A stretch of 64,000 bases of DNA from the NCBI GenBank assembly GCA_029215795.1, contig JARDYH010000004.1, positions 29,888,001 to 29,952,000 on the forward strand. Direction: 5' to 3'. Positions 54,532-64,000 of this stretch are shown here, in pieces. Every line of letters starts with the position of its first letter. Within the stretch, counting starts at the first letter, position 1. The DNA is from Anniella stebbinsi (taxonomy: Eukaryota > Chordata > Lepidosauria > Squamata > Anniellidae). Made by a program: the position numbers and the translations under genes. A model generated the notes under the pieces. It made no database searches and was not told where the DNA came from. It saw only the letters and a program-made list of their open reading frames with translations.

Positions 54532-56603
54532 GCCACACCTGCATAGCAGAGTCTTTTAGCCCCAATTTGCAGTAAGCATGGACCAGCAGATGCATCACAA
54601 TGTAAATAATTCATAGGAATCGTGTCATACCAACCCTTAGTGCACTGAATCCCATCTAGGTTCACAAGAAGGAGCAAGTGTCATGTGAGGTAGACCAAGA
54701 ATTGGTGCCCTGGGTTGAATCCAGGTTTCCTGCCTTCATTAAATTCACAGCAATGCTGCCAATGGCCAGTGGGGGGATCTGCAGAAGTTTTCCAGATTGT
54801 CCCAGAACGCTCTGCTGCTTCTTTGCTTGCTGCTATGTATTTTCTCATGTTCCCTCCCAATGCTAATCCAAGGAATAAAAAATTGCACACGAGCCCCAGG
54901 AAGGCTCTTGGGTGTCTTCCCATACAAAAGGTGGCCAGCTGTACAAAAGCATAAACTCCAATAGTCCAGGATGACAGCAACCACATATTTGAATCTGAAT
55001 CACTACACCAAGTGCAGGTTTTATTTCTCATTACACATGTAACCAAGCAGCAGTCTAAAAGGAAACCACAGCATCAGAAAAGCAATGCATTCTGAGAGGC
55101 ACCTCGCCAGTTGAATTCTTCGCCGCCAACATTACACCCCTGACTCACTGCCATGTCTTAAAATAAACCATGGTAGCAATGTTACTATGTTCAATGTGAC
55201 TACATTCAAGGCAGGAGGTAGAGTTCAGGATCCAGGAGAGGCTCGATAGCACTAGGGTCGATTCGAAATTCAGAAGCAACAGTGACTTGTCATAAATAAT
55301 AATAATAATAACAGCTTCAGAGAGGAGACTGTTAATGATGACTACTTAACATCAGATGTTACTGTAACTAACAAAGGCAGGAGAGAGACAATGGTCTGAG
55401 AGAGTTGAAAGTGGTTGTGACAGTGGTATCATTTCTTCTGTCCCACTGTCATCTCTGATCAACCAAGATTTGCTCATTTTTAAAAGCACAGTGAAACTTG
55501 TGAATAGAAATGATAGCAGGGATACTCCATGCACAAGACTCCGATATCACCTCCATTATCACCTCCAACCATTTCGGAAGGGGAGAAAACACATAGAGAG
55601 AGTTTGTCTTCAGCCTTAGCAGGGGAATGGACCACACCCATACCCAGATTATCAAGGCATTTACTGATTAAAGCCCTATTCAGGTGTTTTAAATCCGGTT
55701 AGATCAAAGATGCAAGGAGAGAGGGAGCATTCCAGTCCTTCCCCTCTCCTTTGTCGCATTCGTCACCCTCTATGTGTGGAGGGCAACTGCCTGAAAAGGG
55801 AAACCTCCTCGATCTATGGAGACAATTCACACAAGTAAGGATGCTGGAAAATAGTGTTCTGGCTCACATGGCGAACCTCCATGGATGGAGGCTCTTCTCT
55901 TCAAATGGTCACTCTCCACATGTAGAAGGTGACAAATGTGGCAACAGAGAGGGGGGCAGGGCCACCACACTCTCCCTCTTCACACATTTGATCTAATCAG
56001 ATTGAGAATGCCTGGACAGGGCTTCTGTCATGAGTGAATCTCCATTGCAATCCTGATAGGAGTTGTCAGTCAAAGCCAGAGAGGAATTCCTGAGCAATTT
56101 GTTCATATCAGCCACCATAGACTGCTCTAAAATGTTCATTAGCAGGCTTCTCCTGTTTCCTCCTCCAAAGCATGTGGTTTCTGCTGACACCTACTAGATA
56201 AGCCACCAGGCAAAAAGCAGGGGATGGGGTGGGGGTTTACTACCAGCTTCATTAATACTCAACCATGCTGTCATCAAGCCTCTTGCCAACTTTAAAAATA
56301 GAGGACACAATTCAGATACCTAAGGACCTCATAAATGCATCTAGTTTACAGGAAAAATGCACTCTGTCATACGGCATAAACATGTTTGTCAAATCCTGGG
56401 TCAAGTGACCTCCTTTTCCATACTCTCCCTTGAAAAATGAAGGGGAATGACAGCTCTAGACGTTCCTAGACATACAGGCTTTCTGAAGGCCCAAGTATTT
56501 CACATCGTGGGGGAAATGTTGCAAGCTGTGTTTGCTACCTTGTCCATCATACCAGAGGAACAACAGTTCACGATCCTTTGGGGATGATGCTGGTTCTGCA
56601 TTG
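54526..56603 (-). other. Probable LPIN3 3'UTR
   Basis: About 2 kb downstream of the LPIN3 stop shows no obvious interspersed repeat, unlike almost everywhere else. On the - strand there is an AATAAA at 55024-55019 and another at 54531-54526. The distal one is followed by a long TG run (54502-54472 read on -). The extent is inferred, not shown by any transcript. Confidence 0.5.
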
Positions 56604-56748
56604 TCAGGCAAAGTCTTCAAAGTCAACTGAGGGCAGAGGAGATCTCCAGTAACAGAATTGGCTGTACTCTGGGAAAACCAAGGAAATGCTCACGTCTTCG
56701 CCAACGGGTGGAAAGAGGAGCTCTACCATCTCGCCCAGCTGATTGTAT
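56604..56748 (-). CDS. LPIN3: LPIN3 terminal coding exon
   Basis: The acceptor TATTTTAG precedes 56748. The exon carries 48 codons including the stop TGA at 56606-56604. It encodes [18 protein letters not shown], then [17 protein letters not shown]. The aromatic YWR.PLP block and short acidic tail are typical of lipin C-termini. Confidence 0.93.
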
Positions 56749-58385
56749 CTAAAATAAACAAGTCATGAAAGTTTCAAGAGAACAAGTCTTCATTCTTGCA
56801 CCCACATCCATTGCCCTGGAGCATACATATCCCTTGTATTTTACTAAGGTCCCAAACAGACATAACTTTAAATGTGGACCTAGCAGCAATGTCTTCATTT
56901 ATTTATGTATTTATTTTTACTCTAGATTAGGTGCAGGGCTCCAGATTTGGATTGGGTCTCTAGCATGGGGGAAAGGGAGCTTTAACGAACTGGCCCCCTG
57001 TAACTATTCTAAAGTAAAATAAATAAATAAAAGAAGACATAGCTGCTAGACACACAAGTAAAGCAATGTCTGTTTTGGCCCTAAGACAACAAATGTCATT
57101 TCCTACCCACCCTCATTGACCCTATACATGAGATAACGAGATATCATACTACTGATTGTGGAACAAAGCTTGCACAAGGAGATGCTACTAAAAATGGTGT
57201 CCCCATAGTGAGTGCTCTCATCCATGTTTGTCACTTTTAGGAATGCTCACCATATGATGCAGTGACATGATGTTACAAACTTCCAGTCACCCTGCACCGG
57301 TGCCAGGTCCAGGTAAGACGAGAAGCCCTCAATGAGCCCCCATTGTTTTCACTGCCGTTTTCACCAGCTACTATTTATTCTCATCCTCTTTCTCATCACT
57401 GATACACTTGCCTGCTTGACAGGCAGAGGACCAGTGAGCAAGCAGGCCATGGTATCTACTGGTCCTTCTTCTCACTACCACCATTGTCTGCCCAGAGTGA
57501 GAAGCAGGTGTACAAGTAGGTTGCAGTGGTGAAGAGCAGGAGCAACTCCAGGGGGCTCTTGCCAGAAGGCATCTGCTGAGATGTGGGCCCTCAGCAGGTG
57601 CCCAACCATAACTATCTTTGATGCTGGCCCTACCCTACCCATCATTGGCTAATGCTGATGGAGGTGAGAAAACTCAATAGAAATTTGATTGGGGATTTTA
57701 AAATAGCACTAAGTGTATATTGCGGTGCAAAGAGCTTTGCACGCTATGAAGAAAATGCTGCTCTGGGCACAATCGCAAGCTTACGTGGACTTGTGGATTT
57801 TTATGTGCTCTTGGATCAGCTCCCCCTTGGGGTTCACAGTGAATATGCGGGATTCGGGCAGCTCCACTTCCTTGTAGGCGTAGACGTCCTGCTCGAGAGA
57901 CAACCGAACAAGACAAAGGTCAGGACAACGCAGGGATTTCCCGAGAGAAAGACCGTGCCCCCTTCATATGCATCCCATACATAGACTGTTCACACTCACG
58001 TTTGTTCTGTTCCCAAAGGCAGCATGGAAGGGCTGCATGATGGAGCCAAACAGATTCCGAATGTCTGTCAAGCAGGCAATTTTGAATACCTCCGGCTTCT
58101 TCTCAATCACTTCCCTGTAACATGGCAGACAGACGTTGTATTAATGTCACAGAACTGGTCAGTGGAGGCTGTTAGCTTCAATTTCAGCGGGACTATGAAT
58201 CCATTCTGGGTTTCAATCAGAACCACCAGAACTCTAAACGATCCAAGGATGTTTTTAGGATGTTTTAGGATTTTTTATGCAGTTTTAATAATATGTGTCA
58301 TGTTTTAATCAGTTTTATGTATTTTATCATGTTGTTGTTCCCCACCTCGATCCAGACGGAGAGGCGGGTAAGAAATAAATTGTTG

Positions 58386-58425
<40 letters not shown>

Positions 58426-60293
58426 TGAACCCTATCTCCAAAATAGTTCAGCACCTTGGATAGCTTCTTTAGCGTTCTGGCTGGTTCTGACTGAAACCTA
58501 GGTTGGATTCACAGCTCCACTGAAATCGAAGCCATCAGCCTCTGTTTGTAGTGGTTGTGCTCTCCCATATCTCTGGCTAAAATAGGTAAAGATTTTAAAA
58601 GGGGGAAATATAAATCTGAACTGCTGGCCTACAGGCCTAATTTAGCCCACCAAACTGCCCAATCCAGCCTGCGGAACTTCCTGGGATTCCTCCAAGGGGC
58701 AGAGCTTGACCCCAGGAGGAATCCACTCCTGAGGGAATCCCTGCTGCTATCAGAAATCGAAGTTAACAGCAGAGATGCATCATTAGGGGTGATAGGCTGT
58801 CTGAGACTGGAGAAAAAAGTGCATATGGGGTGGTGGGAAAATTGGCCAGCACTGGCCTAGTCTCTCTCTCTTTCTCACTCCACATCTATTACCAAATCCA
58901 TCATTTTCTGCCAAATACGTGTAGAGCAGCTGTCAGTTATTATGGAAACAAGTAACATGCTGCACTTCGGGACACTTATGGTGAGAGCAGAACATTAATT
59001 AATTCAGGGCCACATGCTTTAAAGAACTTACAACCCAACATTTAAAATAACAGCTTTTATACTTTTGAAAACCTCCCCTTTGCAAAATAGACATCTCTCA
59101 TATTTCACGCACATGATGTGAAATGAAAATACAAAAATGGAGTCCAGCACATCATGCGACCCAAACTTGCAAAACAAAACAGACCTTCCTTGTTACTGTT
59201 TCCCCCTCAAATATGCAGCCTTGTTCTAAGTTAGTTTCCTGCCCTTCACAACAATGAAGAAGATGAAGCCAACAGAAACTGGAGAAACCAACACTACACT
59301 GTGGTTGCAGAAACAAACACAATCAAACTGCATGATTACATGGGGGGCCATACCTATGAAAGGCTGAAAAGAGGCTGCTAGGCGCCAGCAGGATAGGACC
59401 TTTTGGGAGCACACATCCCTGGTCATTGACACATTCCAGATATCCTTTGGTAATGTGTGCCATGCCAATGGATCTCGCTGAACAGTAGAGAAACTTGTAC
59501 CCATTCCTAGGAGTAGGGAGAACCAAAATAAGGAAAATTCTTGCTTAATATCCCCCCATCTTCACCCCCAATTGTACTGGTGTAACTGCACTTGCTCACA
59601 ACCATCCCTTACTATTAATACTCTGACAAATGGCCACCCACTTTAGTTTTGTGTTAGGGCAAAACCGTGGTTTCAAGGTGCTGAAATGTTTTCTAAAGAC
59701 CCTTCTACTGCCAGGAATATTTGCCTTTTCACAGCCATTGTTCCTCCGCTCTGCTGCTTCCTCAGTGTCATTTCCCCACTCAACTCCCCAGGTTAGGGCT
59801 ACTGTCTCCTTCGCTACATGATCCCAACCAAACAGAGATCACACAATGAATGTAAGGAGGTCACAATATTAATTCACCAATCAAATTTAGCTCCATCTGC
59901 CAATGTCACTGAAGGCAAATGAAGCTAAATTATTGTGAGAACTTCCCACATTGGTCACATAGGTGAGCTCAAAAGCAATAACCTATCCAGTCAGCCAAAA
60001 ATAGGCTGACAACCATTACCCAGAGGACCTTCTCTTTTGACACTCCCAGACTGTGGAATGGCCTGCCGGTGGAGATTTGTCAACTTAATACTCTCACAGA
60101 ATTTAAGAAAGCCATAAGGACTGATCTCTTCCAGCAGGCCTACCCAGCTGAATTTTAAGATGTTTGGCTGTTATTTTAATACTGTATTAGTTTTATATGT
60201 TTTAAAACAGTTTTATCTATTTTATAGTATTTTTGTATTCCATGTTGTTCCCCACCTCGATCCAGAGGGAGAGGCAGGTAAGAAATAAATATA

Positions 60294-60334
<41 letters not shown>

Positions 60335-62978
60335 GCTTTCTGAATAGCTAAACACTTTCAATGCTAAAAGGGAGCAAAGTTTGATGCTGATAGAAATGTT
60401 TGTGATAGCTCAGCCCTATCTGTTACTAGGAGTGGATAAATGGTCAGTTTCAGTTGCACTCAGTCGCCATTTTTTTCAACCTTAAGTTCATTTTGTCCTG
60501 TTTCTCCATCAGTTTCCATTAAAAAAAAGTCCACACAAAATTCTACATTTCTCCTAATATATGCATTTTTGCACGCAATGCTTTCTTAATGTATTTTTAA
60601 TATATATGTATTTTGTGCACACTTTCCCCCCTTTGCAATATTCAGAAAAGTATGAATATCAAAGTAGGACTGCATTTGGATCCACCTGTTTGTTTAGGAA
60701 GTACAAGTTAGGTAAGTTTCACATTAAAATGAGAACACAGCAGATTTCTCTCCCACCCCTACACAAGTTGGTGACCCCTTTGTCACCAACTTCCTGATGC
60801 CACTATTAAACTTCATATAATTAACTTTGGGGATGGGGGAGGACCTGCCTTCACCTCACCTTTATTCTATACAGGATGATATACACAGACAGCACTGTAC
60901 AAATAATGCCACAGCTCATGGCAAACTCCTCTGAGTATACTTCTCCCTTTTTGATTTCTCCTGCATTTTCCTAATTATTCCCATTCAACACTAAGAGAAA
61001 ACAAATGACCTCCCAAGGGATAGCAAAGTATGCTGATGAGTGCTTTGAGCATGGTACTTCTGATCAACAATGTCAAGGCCACCATCCGAGCACAGAGAAT
61101 TTGGGTCCATCTTTGGCTTGCCATTCGAGAATCACTTCAAGCCAACGTAGAGCCCCAAACAAATGGTGGGCACCAGTAATGTGTAGAAGCCACTAATACA
61201 GTAGTCCAGGAGTAGGGAGTATGTTGTCATCCAGATGTTGGACTACAGCTCCCAGCAGCTTTAGCCAGTATAGTCAATGGTGAGGTATGATGAGAGCTGC
61301 AGTTCAACAACATCTAGAAGGCCACACTTTCCCCACCCTTGCAGTAGTCTATATAAAGCTGTGCATCTAGGAGGCAAGAAAGTTTGGGCCAAGGGAAAAT
61401 ACAATAGAAGAAGCTGTCTTACACCTAATCAGAGCAATGGTCCAATATTGGCCCAGTATTGTCAACACTGACTGGCAGCAGCTCTCCAGGGTTTCAGGCA
61501 GGAGATTTTCCTGCCCTACCTGGAGATGCTGGGGATCGAACCTGGAACCTTTGGCATGCAAAGCAGGTGCTCTGCCACTGAATTATGTCCCCCTCCCTTG
61601 AAGAGAATGTAGGCATCATTTAAGAAGCCATGTTGAAAAATGAATCACTTCTTAGGAGCTAAAATATTGCCAAAAGATTAGTTAATTTAAACAGGTTTCT
61701 CTGCTCTACGAAGAAGTGTAAAAACAAATTTTGTTAGCAGGAATAAAAACGGGGAAAGAGCAATAGTTGGCCTCTGCCAAAGGAAGTGAGGCAGGTGAGG
61801 TAGGTGGCTACCAGGAGAAGGGCCTTCTTTGCTGTGGCACCCTGGCTGTGAAATGAGCTCCCTAGAGAGGTTTACCTGGCACCTACATTATACTTTTTTA
61901 GACGCCAGGTGAAGACCTTTTTATTTTCTCAGTATTTTATCAGTTCATCAGTTTAATTTTTAACTTTGCTGTTTTAAATTTGTATTTTAAAACTGTATTA
62001 ATTTTTGCATTGCTGCTTGGTTTTATCCTGCTTGTGTTCTTATATTGTATTTTTATGCTACGTTTTTATACTGTTGTTTTATATTTTGAATACTTGTCAT
62101 GGTTTTAATTTTTGTAAACCGCCCAGAGAGCTTCGGCTATTGGGCGGTATAAAAATGCAATGAATTAATGAATTGATGAATAAATAAATAAATACATTTT
62201 AACACACATCAGAACAAGAAGGGACACACTGCCCTCCAGTGATGACTCCAGTAATTTCAGGATATTGGGACCCATTAATTTGAAAGAGTCAACATGTGGA
62301 TCCAACTAGGGGACTGAGCAAGTTCCTCCAAAAGGCCCAAAACATATCCAGTACCTACAGGTGGATTTTGTGGAACAGTTTAGTAATGCCTTGGTGGGTC
62401 CAGTCTTTTCCCAGGTGTGGCAAGATGTGACCTAGGGCATCGGACCTGACGAGAAGAGGAGGGATTAGAAACATACACACATATAATACAACCCAAAGAT
62501 GAACTCCTTGCAGTGTGAACAATTGCGTATGCTGAACAATTTGGGATCATTTTACATTCACAAGCTGGATCTGCACCAAAATGTTGCAGTATACCCTCAT
62601 TTTCTAATAGGAGTGGTTTTGTTCAGAGTTCAACCAGCTGCGCCCTCTTCTAGGATATTATAAGCAGTAAGGGGATCAAGCAGGCCGTTACTGGTTTAAT
62701 GTCTGCAAATTCCCTGGAGCATGCCATTGCTTCTCTCTCATTTCTCAATGCCCCCATTTTGACTCCAATGCTATTGGCATGGGAGCACCTAGTTCAGTAT
62801 TAGAGGGAGCGATGTCAAAAGGCACTCACCTGGTGATGGTCCCATCGATGTCAGAGATCACAACCTTGTCATACCAGTTCCACAGGTAAATAGTGGCTTC
62901 ACAGCGACATGTGCCCTGGTACTGAGTGGTCACACTGAATGCAACCTCATTGGGCCCATCTCTGAGATTCAGACTTTT
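56604..62978 (-). CDS. LPIN3: Lipin-3, phosphatidate phosphatase (3' part: last six exons; gene continues past the right edge)
   Basis: On the - strand, exons 62978-62830, 62445-62359, 59506-59354, 58114-58000, 57888-57785 and 56748-56604 join in frame: 149+87+153+115+104+145 = 753 nt, or 250 codons plus stop. All introns are GT..AG. The encoded part is the C-terminal lipin (C-LIP, HAD-like) domain. It has the catalytic DxDxT motif as DIDGT, the coactivator-type LxxIL motif as LGHIL, then [44 protein letters not shown] and a C-terminal YWRSPLP. Lipins are Mg-dependent enzymes that convert phosphatidate to diacylglycerol at the endoplasmic reticulum and can act as transcriptional coactivators. 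Choosing LPIN3 over LPIN1 or LPIN2 rests on the [11 protein letters not shown] segment, the C-terminal residues and the EMILIN3 neighbour. The N-LIP domain and upstream exons lie outside the window. Confidence 0.94.
57365..57640. repeat. Unnamed dispersed repeat, related to 50035-50300 (LPIN3 intron)
   Basis: It is collinear with 50035-50300. It lies in the 1036-bp intron between the last two LPIN3 coding exons. Confidence 0.5.
57785..57888 (-). CDS. LPIN3: LPIN3 exon, VNPKGEL region
   Basis: The acceptor CGAGCAG precedes 57888 and the donor GTAAGC follows 57785 on the - strand. It encodes [28 protein letters not shown] and HKST. It is separated from the preceding exon by an intron of only 111 bp (57889-57999). 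Confidence 0.94.
58000..58114 (-). CDS. LPIN3: LPIN3 exon, HAD motif III lysine region
   Basis: The acceptor GTTACAG precedes 58114 and the donor GTGAGT follows 58000 on the - strand. It encodes [19 protein letters not shown] and then [17 protein letters not shown]. The length is 115 nt, ending in phase 0. Confidence 0.94.
58160..58544. mobile_element. AGTGGAGG-family MITE split by an L2-like LINE tail
   Basis: The left half (58160-58248) and right half (58425-58544) match the arms of the element at 119-332. Between them lies the 3' tail of an L2-like LINE (58249-58424) ending in (ATT)n. It lies in LPIN3 intron sequence between the exons at 58000-58114 and 59354-59506. Confidence 0.75.
58249..58424 (+). 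mobile_element. L2-like LINE 3' tail nested in a MITE
   Basis: It matches the end of the LINE at 8900-9545, including CCTCGATCCAGACGGAGAGG and GTAAGAAATAAATTGTTGTT, and ends in an ATT microsatellite. It is severely 5' truncated, as usual for target-primed insertion. Confidence 0.75.
59354..59506 (-). CDS. LPIN3: LPIN3 exon, HAD core ([11 protein letters not shown])
   Basis: The acceptor CTCCTAG precedes 59506 and the donor GTATGG follows 59354 on the - strand. It encodes [30 protein letters not shown] and [12 protein letters not shown]. The length is 153 nt. The serine in YCSAR lies in the conserved second HAD motif region. Confidence 0.94.
60000..60334 (+). mobile_element. L2-like LINE 3' fragment in LPIN3 intron (antisense to LPIN3)
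   Basis: It aligns with the 3' part of 8900-9545: AGGCTGACAACCATTACCCA, CCCAGACTGTGGAATGGCCT, CCTCGATCCAGAGGGAGAGG, then a long ATT run (60296-60334). Confidence 0.8.
61400..61590 (-). mobile_element. tRNA-derived SINE, reverse orientation, in LPIN3 intron
   Basis: Plus-strand GGGGATCGAACCTGGAACCT and GCAGGTGCTCTGCCACTGAA form the complement of a tRNA-like head. The body matches 51630-51815. It is sense-oriented with respect to LPIN3. Confidence 0.75.
61780..62200 (+). mobile_element. L2/CR1-type LINE 3' end in LPIN3 intron (antisense to LPIN3)
   Basis: It carries the remnant [13 protein letters not shown] block (GCTGTGGCACCCTGGCTGTG), an AT-rich 3'UTR, ACCGCCCAGAGAGCTTCGGC and an AATA-rich tail near 62180-62200. 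Confidence 0.75.
62359..62445 (-). CDS. LPIN3: LPIN3 exon with LxxIL motif
   Basis: The acceptor TCGTCAG precedes 62445 and the donor GTAGGT follows 62359 on the - strand. It encodes [20 protein letters not shown] and then [13 protein letters not shown] fits the LxxIL nuclear-receptor interaction motif of lipins. The exon is 87 nt and preserves the frame. Confidence 0.93.
62830..62978 (-). CDS. LPIN3: LPIN3 exon with catalytic DIDGT motif
   Basis: The acceptor CTTTAG precedes 62978 and the donor GTGAGT follows 62830 on the - strand. The exon encodes 49 codons plus two bases: [19 protein letters not shown], then [10 protein letters not shown], then [12 protein letters not shown]43 and D45 of this partial protein are the nucleophile pair of the HAD phosphatase. 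WNWYDK has Y where LPIN1, as I recall it, has D. Confidence 0.95.
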
Positions 62979-64000
62979 CTAAAGCCAAGAGAGGATTTTT
63001 AAAAAAACGACCAAAAAACTAACTTTAATTCATGATCTGACCCTTGCTGGTATTATTTTGTTATTCAACAGTCATGTATCCATTTTGTGGTACATTACTC
63101 AAAAATGTACCACAAAATTCAATGGTACTTATCCCTGAGTAAATGTGAATGCAATAATTAATACATCCCTCTACCATGCCCTGCACTTCCAGTGACCATG
63201 CATATAAACAGCAATCCCATTTGTCCATCCAAATTCTGCTTATCTCACAGTTTTGCATATCTGCCAGACCGTTTGGAAAGCTGACGTTATCATACTGGTA
63301 ATTCTACTTCCTTAATCAAAAATGTAGCAAAATGCTGTAGGAGTACAATCCAGTCAAAATTAAGCCTTTAAAATGACAGTAATTTCAAGCAATTAGGAAC
63401 AATTAGGACATTTAAATCTCCCCCAGTGAAATAAATGAGATTTGGAAGTGCTTAACTTTGGATGGATTGTGCCCCGCTGATTAGGTATTTCTATCAAAGA
63501 ACAGAGACTGAATAAAAGGGTAATGTTGTAATACATTTCTATATCCCCCTATGCCAGAGGTCAAAGCACTTGAAGGACTACAACTCCCATCATGTCTCCC
63601 CCCGGCTATGCTGACTAGGGCTGAAGGGAGTTGTAGTCAAAACATCTGGAGAACCTTAAGTTGCCCACCCCTACCCTATACTCTTCCTCCCTTCCTAATA
63701 AAGTGGGGATCACAGCAACTGTTTCACTGCATGCACAAAGTGACATTCCTCTAGGGACATCAGAGGACCCAAATGAGTTTGCATTTCTCCAAATCTGACC
63801 TGTGGATTTTGCAGTGGACTGGCTTTTCCTGAGTCATGTGCCTTCCACGGACTCGCAAACTAGTTTTTCACTTTTGAGAAGGATTTGTGCTAACTCAAAT
63901 TAACTAATGCGGATCACCTCATTTGGGCAAGTGTGCGTTAATGTTAATTCACATTAGTACTAATTAGCTAATGTGCAGTAGTACAAGTAGAATAAAATTC
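62979..64000 (-). other. Partial LPIN3 intron reaching the window edge
   Basis: I found no further lipin exon on the - strand. A palindromic MITE lies at 63550-63665. Confidence 0.6.
63550..63665. repeat. Copy of the palindromic MITE near the right edge
   Basis: ATGCCAGAGGTCAAAGCACT, GGACTACAACTCCCATCATG and AAAACATCTGGAGAACCTTA place it in the same family. It lies in an LPIN3 intron. Confidence 0.65.

Larger units (their letters stand above)
59507..62358 (-). other. LPIN3 intron (2.85 kb) rich in LINE and SINE pieces
   Basis: Bounded by a donor GTAGGT at 62358 and an acceptor CTAG at 59507 on the - strand. It holds L2-like tails at 60000 and 61780, a palindromic MITE at 61205 and a SINE at 61400. 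60440-60720 resembles the AT-rich segment at 17090-17350. Confidence 0.8.

Noticed and set aside
57652..57984. 110-residue + strand open frame
   Set aside because: It is antisense to the LPIN3 exon at 57785-57888, which is the supported coding strand.

Overview
The window is vertebrate nuclear DNA, most likely from a squamate reptile (lizard-type). The evidence is split, intron-rich genes with GT/AG junctions, two recognisable vertebrate genes, and a dense load of interspersed repeats of the kinds common in lizards: a Sauria-type tRNA SINE, L2/CR1-clade LINE 3' ends, many palindromic MITEs and hAT-like elements. Species cannot be fixed from the sequence alone.

Two protein genes are supported, and they converge. 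EMILIN3 lies on the + strand: four coding exons at 10473-10678, 29074-29196, 36287-36534 and 40036-41930 join in frame to 823 codons plus stop. They encode a signal peptide, a seven-cysteine EMI domain, a proline-rich linker and a long coiled-coil region, with no C1q domain. LPIN3 lies on the - strand and enters from the right edge: six 3'-terminal exons between 62978 and 56604 join in frame to 250 codons plus stop. They cover the catalytic HAD-like phosphatidate phosphatase region, with the DIDGT motif and an LGHIL motif, and the C-terminus. The tail-to-tail arrangement matches the mammalian LPIN3/EMILIN3 neighbourhood. EMILIN3 makes a secreted extracellular-matrix glycoprotein and LPIN3 a lipid-metabolic phosphatase; nothing in the sequence suggests a functional link.

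Layout: 1-9950 is gene-free and repeat-rich, with a perfect CTCF-type consensus at 2227 and the 3' end of an L2-like LINE at 8900-9545. A GC-rich promoter region and exon 1 follow at about 9950-10700. Intron 1 (18.4 kb) holds many MITEs and a structurally complete LTR element with two 1103-bp LTRs, 5-bp target duplications and only 725 bp inside. Intron 2 (7.1 kb) and intron 3 (3.5 kb) carry hAT-like elements. Between the genes (41931-56603) lie a second GC-rich hAT-like element, further MITEs, an old L2 LINE and the probable LPIN3 3'UTR. The rest is LPIN3 exons and introns.

The least ordinary material is a set of elements with TAGGGRTGTGCA-type termini and 8-bp target duplications. Two of them (37149-38702 and 42884-44221) are extremely GC-rich chains of long hairpins built from tandem units of about 240 bp. 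I saw no RNA gene other than SINE-borne tRNA-like sequence, no CRISPR array and no bacterial-type system.
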